The notes beneath the pieces were generated by a model. It was not told the DNA's origin, did not search any database, and saw nothing but the letters and a program-made list of their open reading frames with translations. Below are positions 48,501-54,931 of a stretch of 60,340 bases of DNA, in pieces (position 1 is the first letter of the stretch; the number at the start of each line of letters is the position of its first letter). This DNA is from Butyrivibrio proteoclasticus P6B7 (lineage in GTDB: Bacteria > Bacillota > Clostridia > Lachnospirales > Lachnospiraceae), in NCBI RefSeq assembly GCF_000622085.1, contig NZ_KK211395.1, positions 1 to 60,340 of the forward strand, read 5' to 3'. Position numbers and translations under genes: made by a program.

Positions 48501-50210
48501 GCAACAAGTGACATTTCTGATTTTATGGTGGATGGAGGACAGCTTAAGATACCATCATTCACATCAGATATGGATGAATATGTTACATTCTCAGGCTTCT
48601 TCTGGGAGGTTAAGGACGGCGATAACTGGAAGATGGTTGGAAACAGCGGACCAGTTTCAGAGGGAATCTATAGATATACTACGTATGTATATATTAAAAG
48701 TAGTGCCTCTAAGACGCACAGATTCAGTACAGATCTAGCTCTTTTTGTTGACAATCAGGAATGGACCTGCTCTGGCATGGTCGATAATAACGGCGACTTG
48801 CCTGTAATGGCTTCATTCACCTCTCCTGAGATTGAGGTAAAGGGCAGCTCAACACCTGATCCAGAGCCAGAAAAACAGGCCCTTACATCTGTTACTGCAG
48901 CCAGCGATTATTTATCATTGGCAAAGTATGGCGGAACAGTGCAGGATCCAAGCTTTGATATCGCTGAAATTAAGGCATCAGAGTCTGATGTCAGCGGAGC
49001 AGCACCTATTACAATTTCAGGCCGCTGGTACAGAAAAGAAGGAAATGCCTGGGCTGAGCAGCTAGATGGAACATTCACAGCTGGCACATGGCGCTACGAA
49101 GTAGATGCAATTATCAATAGTGATGCTATTGAGTCATATGAATTTGACTCATCATTTAAGCTCACAGTTAACTCAGAGCAGTGGCAGGAGATCTTTGGAT
49201 TTGGTGGCCAGTCTGCAACTGAGAGAACCTTTATTTCAAAAGAGATAGAGATTAAGGAAGACACACCAGAACCAGTGCCAACTGAGATTTCAACAGTAAA
49301 CGCTACAAGTAATATGACAGATCTTTTTGCAGATGGTAAAACAATTGACTCTGGCGTGAAATACACTGTTGATGGCGGATATGCGTCAATTACAGGTATG
49401 TATTGGCAGAAATACGTTGAAGGCAATTGGGAAATTGCTCAAAGATATGGTAACGAGTTTAATCCTGGAACATACAGAATACAGGTAATCGTAACTGTAA
49501 ATGATGCTGATTACTATCTGGCAGAGGATGTTGGGCTTGTAGTAGATGGCGTGAATTATGTATTCCAGCAGGCTGGAATTCGCAATGGATCATACCTTAT
49601 GAATGCATACTTCGCTTCTCCAGAGATGGTGATCAAGGACAGCTCATCAACTGGTGGCGATGACAACAACGGTGGCAACAACGACAACGGTGGCGGAAAC
49701 CAGTCTAACCCAAGCAGTAACCAGGGCGGCGGCCAGTCATCAGGCGGATCTTCAGGCGGATCATCTGATGGTGAGATCCCAGCCGATGCAGTAACAATCA
49801 CAACAACAGCAAGTGCTCCTACAGGAACAGATGCAGCAGGTCCTGCAGTCCTTGGTGCTAGCCGTAATAACAACGCAGCTTCAAGAACAGTTAAGATCAA
49901 GAAGGGCAAGCTCACAGACGCTCAGTTCAAGAGAATCATCATCGAGAATATCATGAAGACTCCAGATGGCGGAACTCTTAGAATTGAGACAGAGTGGATC
50001 GCATGCTTCGACAGAGAGATCCTGCAGGCCTTCGCGAAGAAAGCAACCATCAACCTGGAAGTTGTATTCCCATACAAGAAGTCCAAGATGACGGTTCTTA
50101 TCCCAGCAGGCTTCGATATCAACAAACTTCTTGATAAGAATGGCTACTGCGGATTCCTTCGCCTTGCATCAATCATTCCTGCTAAGACAGAGGATAAATT
50201 TGAAGGATAA
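42570..50210 (+). CDS. Giant secreted repeat protein (2546 aa)
   Basis: A signal peptide (KRFLTKLLAIVMSVGLVLHP, cleavage after VYAE) is followed by a Pro/Asp/Glu-rich spacer to about residue 140. Then come about 11 copies of an 80-residue strand-rich module starting LQNVRIEGDYLYWDLLDGAD and ending near VAGEYTYS, beginning about residues 150, 234, 448, 533, 743, 949, 1043, 1250, 1343, 1549 and 1757. Seven or so 115-residue modules starting EITSGSATHNIDEIL (about residue 828 on) and three KSVSVKTNAS modules alternate with them. The C-terminal part has a Gly/Asn/Ser linker and a final domain (about 2450-2546) with TEWIACFDREILQAFAKKA and LLDKNGYCGFL. No LPXTG, S-layer or dockerin motif is seen. 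GAGGCGG precedes the start. Confidence 0.85.
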   Translation: MKKRFLTKLLAIVMSVGLVLHPVAVYAEDPVEGDVPATILDVDQNEESGDESGGSGDGAGVEDPDQDPDYVPEQNPEDNPDYVPPVDNNQDPNAAPSNNPEELVGDEDDDDDESDAAAEQDSAEGEEDAEEEEEALLTLGATRGFLVNISNMRIEGDYILWDEVGGAGYYKLEVAGHSSVGLDRLINLRSKCEYWNLDYGTYDVTVTALAQSGEKVSRPCTVSYTYAPEKETLPELQNVRIEGDYLYWDLLDGADMYTVTIGGQGDNCNNSPLNLYDECSHLNMQPGTYEVKIVAINIDMEDLSEEVVAGEYTYSEKAEKTLIKTVTVQTDASSIAKEDGETSTVQIISVDRPEVIVEFNSWVKITDDGKDQLDFGNTFITGKYRIDLSVSLKPEYSDSFEIDEDLLLVIDGVACKCYIIYDWNGEIEYCFRSEPYIVGDIPTPTPPPELQNVRIEGDYLYWDLYDGANSYYITIGNDIRVTTSGSSYDLYEECAHKYADPGTYEITIVAKSGDEYITETAAAGEFIYSGNPTVHVEGDVAYWKASSDAVTFYLEIIGHYGSVNLDSRSYNLADFCYEAKLEAGIYKMRLSAYNSSGSTYGSCEFDYTYVPRKTWVKSISVRSNARSIMRTNGQTDGVQITNNDIPEIVVEFSGWVKVQDDGTEQHYNGSTFTPGKYKMNLTASFDKEKYGDLIEIDEYHIQLFVDGVACSNEGREVSYGTKYKYFFKSAEYTVNDATTILPKLQNVRIEEDYLYWDLLDGADLYNVSIGDVSDNYTKSPVNLSDACENLGIKPGTYEVRIVAINGDMDDVSEEAVAGEYAYSYKEKIEITSGSATSNIADILVARQNVAYPTFSSDDHLKVTPYYWQYLKDGNWKDYDSEIFRAGKYRLMVSVLPDSGDYEINGEIQFNVNGIGWTYFGNVVDSKAKVIGNYFLSPEFTVEKSTTLVELQNVSLQGKYIYWDEIPDEIADVFRYEISVAGRTWWTFHSPFNIREMLDEIKNVEDPDLEYGTYTVSIAAVDYDYIPVSEAYDLEYTYKENTLPNLQNVRIEGNYLYWDSLDGAEIYKVSVGTKSDNFGSSPVNLSSACEDWRMVPGSYEVKIVAITSDMNDDLSQVAVAGEYIYNYKERIEITSGSATHDIADVLKVGQDVSYPTFSSDDHLKVTPNYWLYYDGIRWYQYTDATFRAGTYKLRVTVVPDNDDYVINKEIDFYTNGERWTYEGKVSGFVSKLGGNFLLSPEFTIDNTTTTLPKLQNVRIEGDYLYWDLLDGADMYNVAIGDVTDNYITSPVNLNEMCKSLGIQPGTYEVKIVAIDGDMDDLSEKSVAGEYTYSEKAKQVLDLSTVHVEGNLLYWETSQESLGYRLDIGDDLKAIFVDGMPFDLADCCHDKGLEAGAYKMRFYALDTNHKYTEAYEFEFNYVPKKTLIKSVSVKTNASDIAKLDGKRTDAQVTNSETPEVTVGFYRWLKVKDDGTDQSYYGTTFTPGKYRIELTAYLDPDYADSFEIDKGLQLVIDGVACDYYTVIVWNGSRNVYYFKSGEYTVEDTTTPLPELQNVRIEGDYLYWDSIDGVNNYIVSIDGVRSNYGQAPVNLYNACKNYGFEPGTYEVKVVAIGGNLESLSKEAVAGQYIYGPKGVTEITSADGTHDINDILLIGQNTVFPTFTSSTHLQINSLQWQILEDDSWKTYGKSTFVPGTYRLLVSVLPESDDYKIERAIKFVANGVSWEYAGNVVDTDASVIGNYFYSPAFTAMDPSITLTELQNVRIDGDMLRWDAVEGASMYRIVAVERTEWATGTEFNVRTMFDAIKSSDPDLGYGTYIVKITAVNSDKTPLSETYEISYTYTYIPGKTEITSGTATHNIDEILKDGQTVALPTFSSDDHLKVTPFYWQYQDNYMWSQYNEATFKPGTYRIMVSVLPDSDDYAITDEIEFYANGEQWTFNGVIVGTDTKVIGNYFVSPEFTIGNTDPEPEKTVISEINATSDISDFMVDGGQLKIPSFTSDMDEYVTFSGFFWEVKDGDNWKMVGNSGPVSEGIYRYTTYVYIKSSASKTHRFSTDLALFVDNQEWTCSGMVDNNGDLPVMASFTSPEIEVKGSSTPDPEPEKQALTSVTAASDYLSLAKYGGTVQDPSFDIAEIKASESDVSGAAPITISGRWYRKEGNAWAEQLDGTFTAGTWRYEVDAIINSDAIESYEFDSSFKLTVNSEQWQEIFGFGGQSATERTFISKEIEIKEDTPEPVPTEISTVNATSNMTDLFADGKTIDSGVKYTVDGGYASITGMYWQKYVEGNWEIAQRYGNEFNPGTYRIQVIVTVNDADYYLAEDVGLVVDGVNYVFQQAGIRNGSYLMNAYFASPEMVIKDSSSTGGDDNNGGNNDNGGGNQSNPSSNQGGGQSSGGSSGGSSDGEIPADAVTITTTASAPTGTDAAGPAVLGASRNNNAASRTVKIKKGKLTDAQFKRIIIENIMKTPDGGTLRIETEWIACFDREILQAFAKKATINLEVVFPYKKSKMTVLIPAGFDINKLLDKNGYCGFLRLASIIPAKTEDKFEG

Positions 50211-50221
50211 ATAAAATGACA

Positions 50222-50277
50222 ATGGGGACGGTTCTCTTTGACTCATTTCGATGGGCAAAGGGAGCGTCCCCATGCTG
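50222..50277 (+). terminator. Terminator of the giant gene containing the 25-bp repeat core
   Basis: ATGGGGACG (about 50222-50230) pairs with CGTCCCCAT (about 50265-50273) and TTTTTT follows. The left arm begins the TGGGGACGGTTCTCTTTGAC core, an inverted copy of the repeats at 21581 and 22807. Confidence 0.75.
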
Positions 50278-50307
50278 CTTTTTTAGTAGTACTGATGGGA
50301 GATTTAT

Positions 50308-52008
50308 ATGAGGATTTTGGTTAAAAGAATTATCACAATCATGCTGACTGCTCTGATGGTAGGATCCATGGTGGTTGCCTGCCTTAAGGAGGATGCTGTG
50401 GAGACCCCGGCTGATGTCATAGATGTTTTTCCAAACTATGACAAGCTGACCATGGATATGGAGGATGCTGATGCCAAGATCTATCAGGTCTATGCGGCAT
50501 TGATGGAGGTAAGCAATGAGGTAGGGGCTCATCCGGAGTGGCGCAAATATAATGATGGTGCTGAGGATATCATGGATGTGGCCACTTACGTGGAGCCGTA
50601 TAATGGAGGGCTGACCACGGCTCAGATTGACGTGCATTCTGCAGGCTGCAGTAAGGAGCGCTATGTGGAGGGTGAACAGGAGCTGTATCGCGGTCTTAAG
50701 AAGTTTGATGTGAAGATGGATTATATCAGCAAGCGCTTTGACCAGGCTAATGAGGCAGTTCTTTTACCTCAGATACCAATGTTCCTGGGAAAGATGCGTA
50801 TCAACAGCGCCAATCAGGACAGCCAGAGGCTCTACGACTACTTCCTGGGAATGCAGCAGAAGAAAACTGAACATGACGACTACCTGAATAAAGTTATCCG
50901 GAGTACCAGCGAGACCATGGCCTCTCTGAACTATCTGGATGGATGGACAAAGGGCTACATTGAGGACATAAAGGAGCCCAATGAGTTTGAGCTTCGTAAG
51001 GAAATCGTGAGGCTTAATGAGCAGCTTCAGAATGATATTGCTACGGGTGGGAACACTGATGAGTGTGTTGAGGAACTGGCTTACGATCTGGTTGCTCTTA
51101 ATCTCTGCACATACCTTCGAGAAAAAAGGGGAGTGGATGTGTTTACTTTGGATGAGGTTCCACCGCCACCAAAGGTAATTACAGGCTATGAGACGGATGA
51201 GAATGGTAATTATAGTCAGGATGAAAATGGTTATCCCATTCCGATTTATTCATACTTAGGCACTGTCAATAGTTGCCAGGTAATTGGAGAGCATTCAAGC
51301 GGTAGTAATACTGAGTATCCAGCTAGTTATACATACAAATATGAGCTTTATCCTGATGGCAATCTGATTATTTATACAGCAACCATGAAGAATCAATATG
51401 GCTACATCACTTTTCCTTTTGTTCCCACAAATCGTGATAGGGATTATGAAGCAAGAATTGGTTTTTTTCCATCGCGCTATAATACACTTGCAAGATATGT
51501 CGCCTCAGTGGTTGCCAGTGACGTAGAGCTGTTAATGGAGTCAAAAGATGTAATTCCTGACATTGAGGAAGAAGTGTACTGTTACACCGCATATATGGAT
51601 TCCGTGCTGGGTCTGCAGTCCAGGGTAACTGAAGCCATGGATGCTGTTAATGGGGTCAGGGATGGCGTTGATGGACTTAAGAAGGACATGGAAGATCTCT
51701 ATGAGCAGGACAAAGCCGCTCTAGATGGGGCCTATGGAAGACTCACTGAGCTCAAGGCGGCAGCAGGCATGAAGGCTGACCTGCAGGAGGATCAGGACGA
51801 GGATAAGATAAATGTGAATAATGTGGCTGCTGGGAATGTTGGTGGGCAGCAGGATGCGAGCAATGTGGAGATTGAAGAAGACGCAGTGCCGCTGATTGCA
51901 AGCCCGAGGCTGTCTGGAAGTAATCTCTTTATGCTGCAGATTATAATCGGTGCGGCTGCGCTGGCTATTGGAGTGGGTGTTGGAGCGTACTTTACGGGGA
52001 AGAGGTGA
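50308..52008 (+). CDS. Coiled-coil lipoprotein with C-terminal membrane helix (566 aa)
   Basis: The start MRILVKRIITIMLTALMVGS leads to a lipobox-like VVAC, so the front may be lipid-anchored. Long helices follow (ADAKIYQVYAALMEVSNEVG, RLNEQLQNDIATGGNTDECV), then a strand part near residues 290-390 (YTYKYELYPDGNLIIYTATM) placed like that of 36247 and 37743. A further coiled coil (VRDGVDGLKKDMEDLYEQDK) leads to a C-terminal membrane helix (LFMLQIIIGAAALAIGVGVG) and FTGKR. It is the third member of the coiled-coil group and carries two potential anchors. Two strong hairpins follow the stop. Confidence 0.72.
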   Translation: MRILVKRIITIMLTALMVGSMVVACLKEDAVETPADVIDVFPNYDKLTMDMEDADAKIYQVYAALMEVSNEVGAHPEWRKYNDGAEDIMDVATYVEPYNGGLTTAQIDVHSAGCSKERYVEGEQELYRGLKKFDVKMDYISKRFDQANEAVLLPQIPMFLGKMRINSANQDSQRLYDYFLGMQQKKTEHDDYLNKVIRSTSETMASLNYLDGWTKGYIEDIKEPNEFELRKEIVRLNEQLQNDIATGGNTDECVEELAYDLVALNLCTYLREKRGVDVFTLDEVPPPPKVITGYETDENGNYSQDENGYPIPIYSYLGTVNSCQVIGEHSSGSNTEYPASYTYKYELYPDGNLIIYTATMKNQYGYITFPFVPTNRDRDYEARIGFFPSRYNTLARYVASVVASDVELLMESKDVIPDIEEEVYCYTAYMDSVLGLQSRVTEAMDAVNGVRDGVDGLKKDMEDLYEQDKAALDGAYGRLTELKAAAGMKADLQEDQDEDKINVNNVAAGNVGGQQDASNVEIEEDAVPLIASPRLSGSNLFMLQIIIGAAALAIGVGVGAYFTGKR

Positions 52009-52022
52009 AGAATTGAGAGTTT

Positions 52023-52132
52023 TATGCCTCAGGAGAAGATTTTTTTGCTCCTGAGGCATACATTTTGCGGATGATGGAGTGTCTGATCAAGAATTGTATG
52101 CCTCAGACGGAAGATTTCTTGCTCCTTAGGCA
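52023..52132. repeat. Two GCCTCAG-arm palindromes
   Basis: TATGCCTCAGGAG (52023-52035) pairs perfectly with CTCCTGAGGCATA (52048-52060). A second, weaker unit has TATGCCTCAG (52097-52106) and CTCCTTAGGCA (ending about 52132). The first directly follows the coiled-coil gene and may end its transcript. Confidence 0.8.
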
Positions 52133-52160
52133 AATATCTTGCAACTGGAATTTTTTCTGA

Positions 52161-52240
52161 TCAAATATAATTCAATATAAAAGAATATAATTCAATATAA
52201 TTGACTATAATCCAATATAATTCACTATAATTGACTATAA
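52161..52240. repeat. Eight tandem 10-bp units, each ending TATAA
   Basis: Eight consecutive decamers share the form TTCAATATAA with small changes (for example TTGACTATAA, AAGAATATAA). The period is exactly 10 bases, close to one helical turn, so TATAA steps lie on one face of the helix. Such phased AT-rich repeats bend DNA and may also form several -10-like boxes. No gene overlaps. Confidence 0.9.
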
Positions 52241-52330
52241 AAGGAACTATCTAGCTCTGTTCAAGGGGTTATGTGGGTTATAGCATACTATGTATCAAAT
52301 TTGAAAAGCTTTACTTTGAGGGGGAATAAT

Positions 52331-52513
52331 ATGAGCGAAATCAAATATCATGTTGGGGATATTACAAGGTTGCAGGTGGATGCTATTGTGAATGCGGCTA
52401 AGATAGCTCTTTTAACAGTTAAGGAATGGATCGGGGAGCATGCGGACTACGAGATGGAAGTGACGATCGTGTGCTTCAGCGAGGGTGTTCATCAAAGTTA
52501 TCGCAAGCTATAA
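52331..52513 (+). pseudogene. Macro-domain protein with internal deletion (60 aa)
   Basis: The front MSEIKYHVGDITRLQVDAIV followed by NAA is the exact opening of macro-domain ADP-ribose-binding hydrolases, where NSSLLGGGG should follow. Instead the frame goes directly to KIALLTVKEWIGE and then YEMEVTIVCFSEGVHQSYRK, which is the end of the family. About 110 residues including the binding loops are missing, yet the frame is kept. The join lies at TAAGATAGCTCTTTTAACAG, a copy of the dispersed word. GAGGGGGAA gives a good ribosome site, so a short product may still be made, without ADP-ribose activity. Confidence 0.75.
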
Positions 52514-52628
52514 GCTTCATGTATTGGAAATGGGGCGCGGGGCGAGGTACTATGATTACAACATAAAAAAACCCAAACAAATAAATCTAAAACATTTCAA
52601 GTATTACCAAATCTTACGAAAGGAAGGC

Positions 52629-52748
52629 ATGGACATGAACAACATCAGAAATCGCAAATTCGAAAATATGTGTTGTCGAATGACAAAAACCCGGGCATCA
52701 TATATGGCTGGCGTGTTGTCACATCGATGTTCACGCCTGGACGCGTAA
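52629..52748 (+). CDS. Possible 39-aa basic peptide
   Basis: An ATG after AAAGGAAGG opens 39 codons (MDMNNIRNRKFENMCCRMTK, then SYMAGVLSHRCSRLDA). It is basic and has three cysteines. A hairpin with a G:U pair follows (52781-52807). It could be a small real gene or a chance frame upstream of the dispersed element. Confidence 0.3.
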   Translation: MDMNNIRNRKFENMCCRMTKTRASYMAGVLSHRCSRLDA

Positions 52749-52780
52749 GAAGTAACTGTAAACAAAGCGTATGCCATATG

Positions 52781-52807
52781 GCCCGGAGACTCATTCGTCT
52801 TCGGGCT
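52781..52807 (+). terminator. Hairpin before the dispersed element
   Basis: GCCCGGAGAC (52781-52790) pairs with GTCTTCGGGC (52798-52807) with one G:U pair; the following bases are ATTTCT, a weak T-run. Confidence 0.5.
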
Positions 52808-52811
52808 ATTT

Positions 52812-52932
52812 CTATGTAATAGGAAAATCCTATTACATAGAACGCTCCGCTGTGGATGTGCACTCGCGCGTAATGAAAATGTTGCATAGAATGCAACCGC
52901 GCTCGGCACAAGAATGTCGCAAGCGACATTCT
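52812..52932 (+). repeat. Three-hairpin dispersed element, copy 2
   Basis: The first hairpin CTATGTAATAGGA/TCCTATTACATAG (52812-52840) is perfect over 13 bp. AACGCTCCG and TGGATGTGCAC follow, then GTTGCATAGAATGCAAC (52881-52897), CGCGCTCGGC, and the third hairpin AGAATGTCGC/GCGACATTCT (52911-52932). The element is shorter than copy 1 by about 60 bases in the middle. It ends 48 bases before the symporter start. Confidence 0.75.
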
Positions 52933-52979
52933 ATCACGAAGCAATGTTTGGCAATTTTAAATAAGGGAGGGAAAGGATT

Positions 52980-54368
52980 ATGGAAATCAATATTTTGGAA
53001 ATTGGCGCATTACTAACAACGATTGTACTATTTGGAATTTTGTTTTTTCTTAAGAAGAAACATGTGGGCTTCGGGATCAGAACCCTGGTGGCAACTGCCT
53101 TCGGAGTGGCGGTAGGTTTGATATTCAAGGAGAACTTCAGGTTGGTTGCGGCTTTTGGAACTGTATATGTGAATGCACTTCAGGCATTTGTGATTCCGTT
53201 GTTGCTGTTCAGCGTGATCTCAAGTATCACAAATCTCGGAAATCAGGTGAGGCTTCACAAGGTGGGACTTAAGTCAGTACTTTTCCTGCTTCTGAATACG
53301 CTTACTGCAAGTGTTCTTACTTTGATCGCAGCGCTTTCACTGGGACTGGGCAAGGGCTTTGAGTATGCGGTTGAGGCCACAGAGGCAAAGGAAGTTCCAA
53401 CTGCTGTGGAGGCTATTGTAGCTCTTTTTCCTAAGAACATTGTGAATGAGTGGGGCAGCAATACGGTTGTGCCAATCCTGATATTCGGCTTGGTTGTTGC
53501 ACTTGCGTACAATAAGGTTGCTAGAAAAGATGAAACTGTTAAGCCATTTAAGGCGTTTGTGGACGCCGCAAATAAAGTACTCGGCAGGGCTGTCAGCTTC
53601 GTTGTTTCTTTTACACCTTATGCAGTTACAGCGCTGATCGCAAGGGCTGTTGGACGCAGCAAGGTTGAGGATCTTTTACCACTTCTTTCTGTGCTGATCG
53701 TGGCTTATGTGCTGAGCGCAATTCAGATCTTTGGCGTAGAGAGCTTGCTGATAGGGCTTGTTGGAAGGCTCAATCCGCTTACTTTCCTTAAGAAGATCGC
53801 ACCTGCAGGAATTGTGGCTTTCACTTCTCAGAGCAGTGTTGGCACGCTTCCAGTTACAGTTAGCAAGTTAAAAGAGAATATTGGCGTGGATGGTGATGTG
53901 GCTGCTTTCACAGCTGGACTTGGCGCAAATCTTGGAATGCCTGGATGCGCAGGTATTTGGCCAGTGCTTCTTGCAGTGTTCACTATTCATCAGCAGGGAA
54001 TTAGCTATTCTGCTGGGCAGTACGCTTTACTGATCGCACTTACACTTCTTATTTCTATCGGAACTGTGGGAGTTCCAGGAACTGCAACTATTACTGCTAC
54101 TGCTTTGTTCACAGCGGCTGGGCTTCCGGTGGAGCTCATCGTTCTGTTCTCACCTATATCTGCAATTGTAGATATGGCAAGGACTGCAACTAATGTGGTT
54201 GGCGCTGCTACAGCGACAGTGCTTACTGCCAAGACTGAGGGGCTCTTGGATGTGGAAAAGTACAATGCGAAGGTTGTGGAGGTTGCTGGTGAAGAGGTTG
54301 AGGTGACTGGCGAGACTGCTGGTCGCGAGGGGGCTGGCGTTGGTGCTGGTTCGGAGACAGCGGCTTGA
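52980..54368 (+). CDS. Cation:dicarboxylate/amino-acid symporter, TcyP-like (462 aa)
   Basis: Eight or more membrane segments and the DAACS pattern are present: AFVIPLLLFSVISSITNLGN, a Ser-rich re-entrant loop FTSQSSVGTLPVTV, GLGANLGMPGCAGIWPVLLA, and VGVPGTATITATALF, then IVDMARTATNVVGAATATV (the NxxD-like substrate site). The closest known group is the sodium-coupled L-cystine symporter TcyP. The C-terminal 40 residues are a Glu/Gly/Ala-rich tail, unusual for the family. AGGGAGGGAAAGG precedes the ATG. The gene is followed by the GCGGATAA palindrome array. Confidence 0.9.
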   Translation: MEINILEIGALLTTIVLFGILFFLKKKHVGFGIRTLVATAFGVAVGLIFKENFRLVAAFGTVYVNALQAFVIPLLLFSVISSITNLGNQVRLHKVGLKSVLFLLLNTLTASVLTLIAALSLGLGKGFEYAVEATEAKEVPTAVEAIVALFPKNIVNEWGSNTVVPILIFGLVVALAYNKVARKDETVKPFKAFVDAANKVLGRAVSFVVSFTPYAVTALIARAVGRSKVEDLLPLLSVLIVAYVLSAIQIFGVESLLIGLVGRLNPLTFLKKIAPAGIVAFTSQSSVGTLPVTVSKLKENIGVDGDVAAFTAGLGANLGMPGCAGIWPVLLAVFTIHQQGISYSAGQYALLIALTLLISIGTVGVPGTATITATALFTAAGLPVELIVLFSPISAIVDMARTATNVVGAATATVLTAKTEGLLDVEKYNAKVVEVAGEEVEVTGETAGREGAGVGAGSETAA

Positions 54369-54427
54369 GGGGGCTGTGTAGTATTAGAGGAGACTGAAAA
54401 AATCGGAATGGATATGTGTCTGCGGAA

Positions 54428-54765
54428 TTTGCGGATAGGGCAGAGTGAATCAATGTTTTTATCCGCAAACTAAATATTTGAAGAGGGGCTTTTAGGAGGC
54501 TTGCGGATAAGATGTGTTGATTCAATACATTTTATCCGCAAGTTTTATGTTTAAAAATGGGGTTTTCAAAAGACTTGCGGATAAGGGTTAATGATTCAAT
54601 ACATTTTATCCGCAAGTTTAACTAGATGCTGAAAGCATGAGATTAAGATTTGCGGATAAGATTTAATGAATCAACACTCTTTATCCGTATGGTCTACGAA
54701 AAGCTGATTTAAAAACTGGGAAAGTTGCGGATAAAAATATGAGCAAATCAAATCTTATCCGTACA
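54428..54765. repeat. Array of five GCGGATAA palindromes
   Basis: Five units begin near 54428, 54500, 54574, 54649 and 54724. Each has left arm TTGCGGATAA, a loop holding GATTCA or GAATCA, and right arm TTATCCGCAA (or TTATCCGTA). The period is about 74 bases. Copies 2 and 3 share ATTCAATACATTTTATCCGC in the right half. No gene is seen in 54369-54931. Single relatives lie at 30968, 35793 and 36112. Confidence 0.88.
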
Positions 54766-54931
54766 TGATAAGATTTAAGATCGGAGTAGAAGAGCCAGGT
54801 CGTAAAAACTTATATTTTTCGATAACTGTTGAACCCATCGCAGTTAATCAGTAATATAAGAAAAAGGGGATTTCTAGAGTATTCAATAGTAACTAATTTC
54901 AAATGCAAACAGATGTGGAAAGGACAAATCT

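Noticed and set aside
42570..50210. LPXTG, S-layer or dockerin anchor in the giant protein
   Set aside because: The C-terminus has neither an LPXTG-membrane-charged tail nor paired SLH or dockerin motifs; only an unassigned terminal domain is present.
54428..54765. Possible CRISPR or iteron array
   Set aside because: The units are palindromes with divergent loops at gene ends, single copies are dispersed elsewhere, and no replication or cas gene is adjacent.
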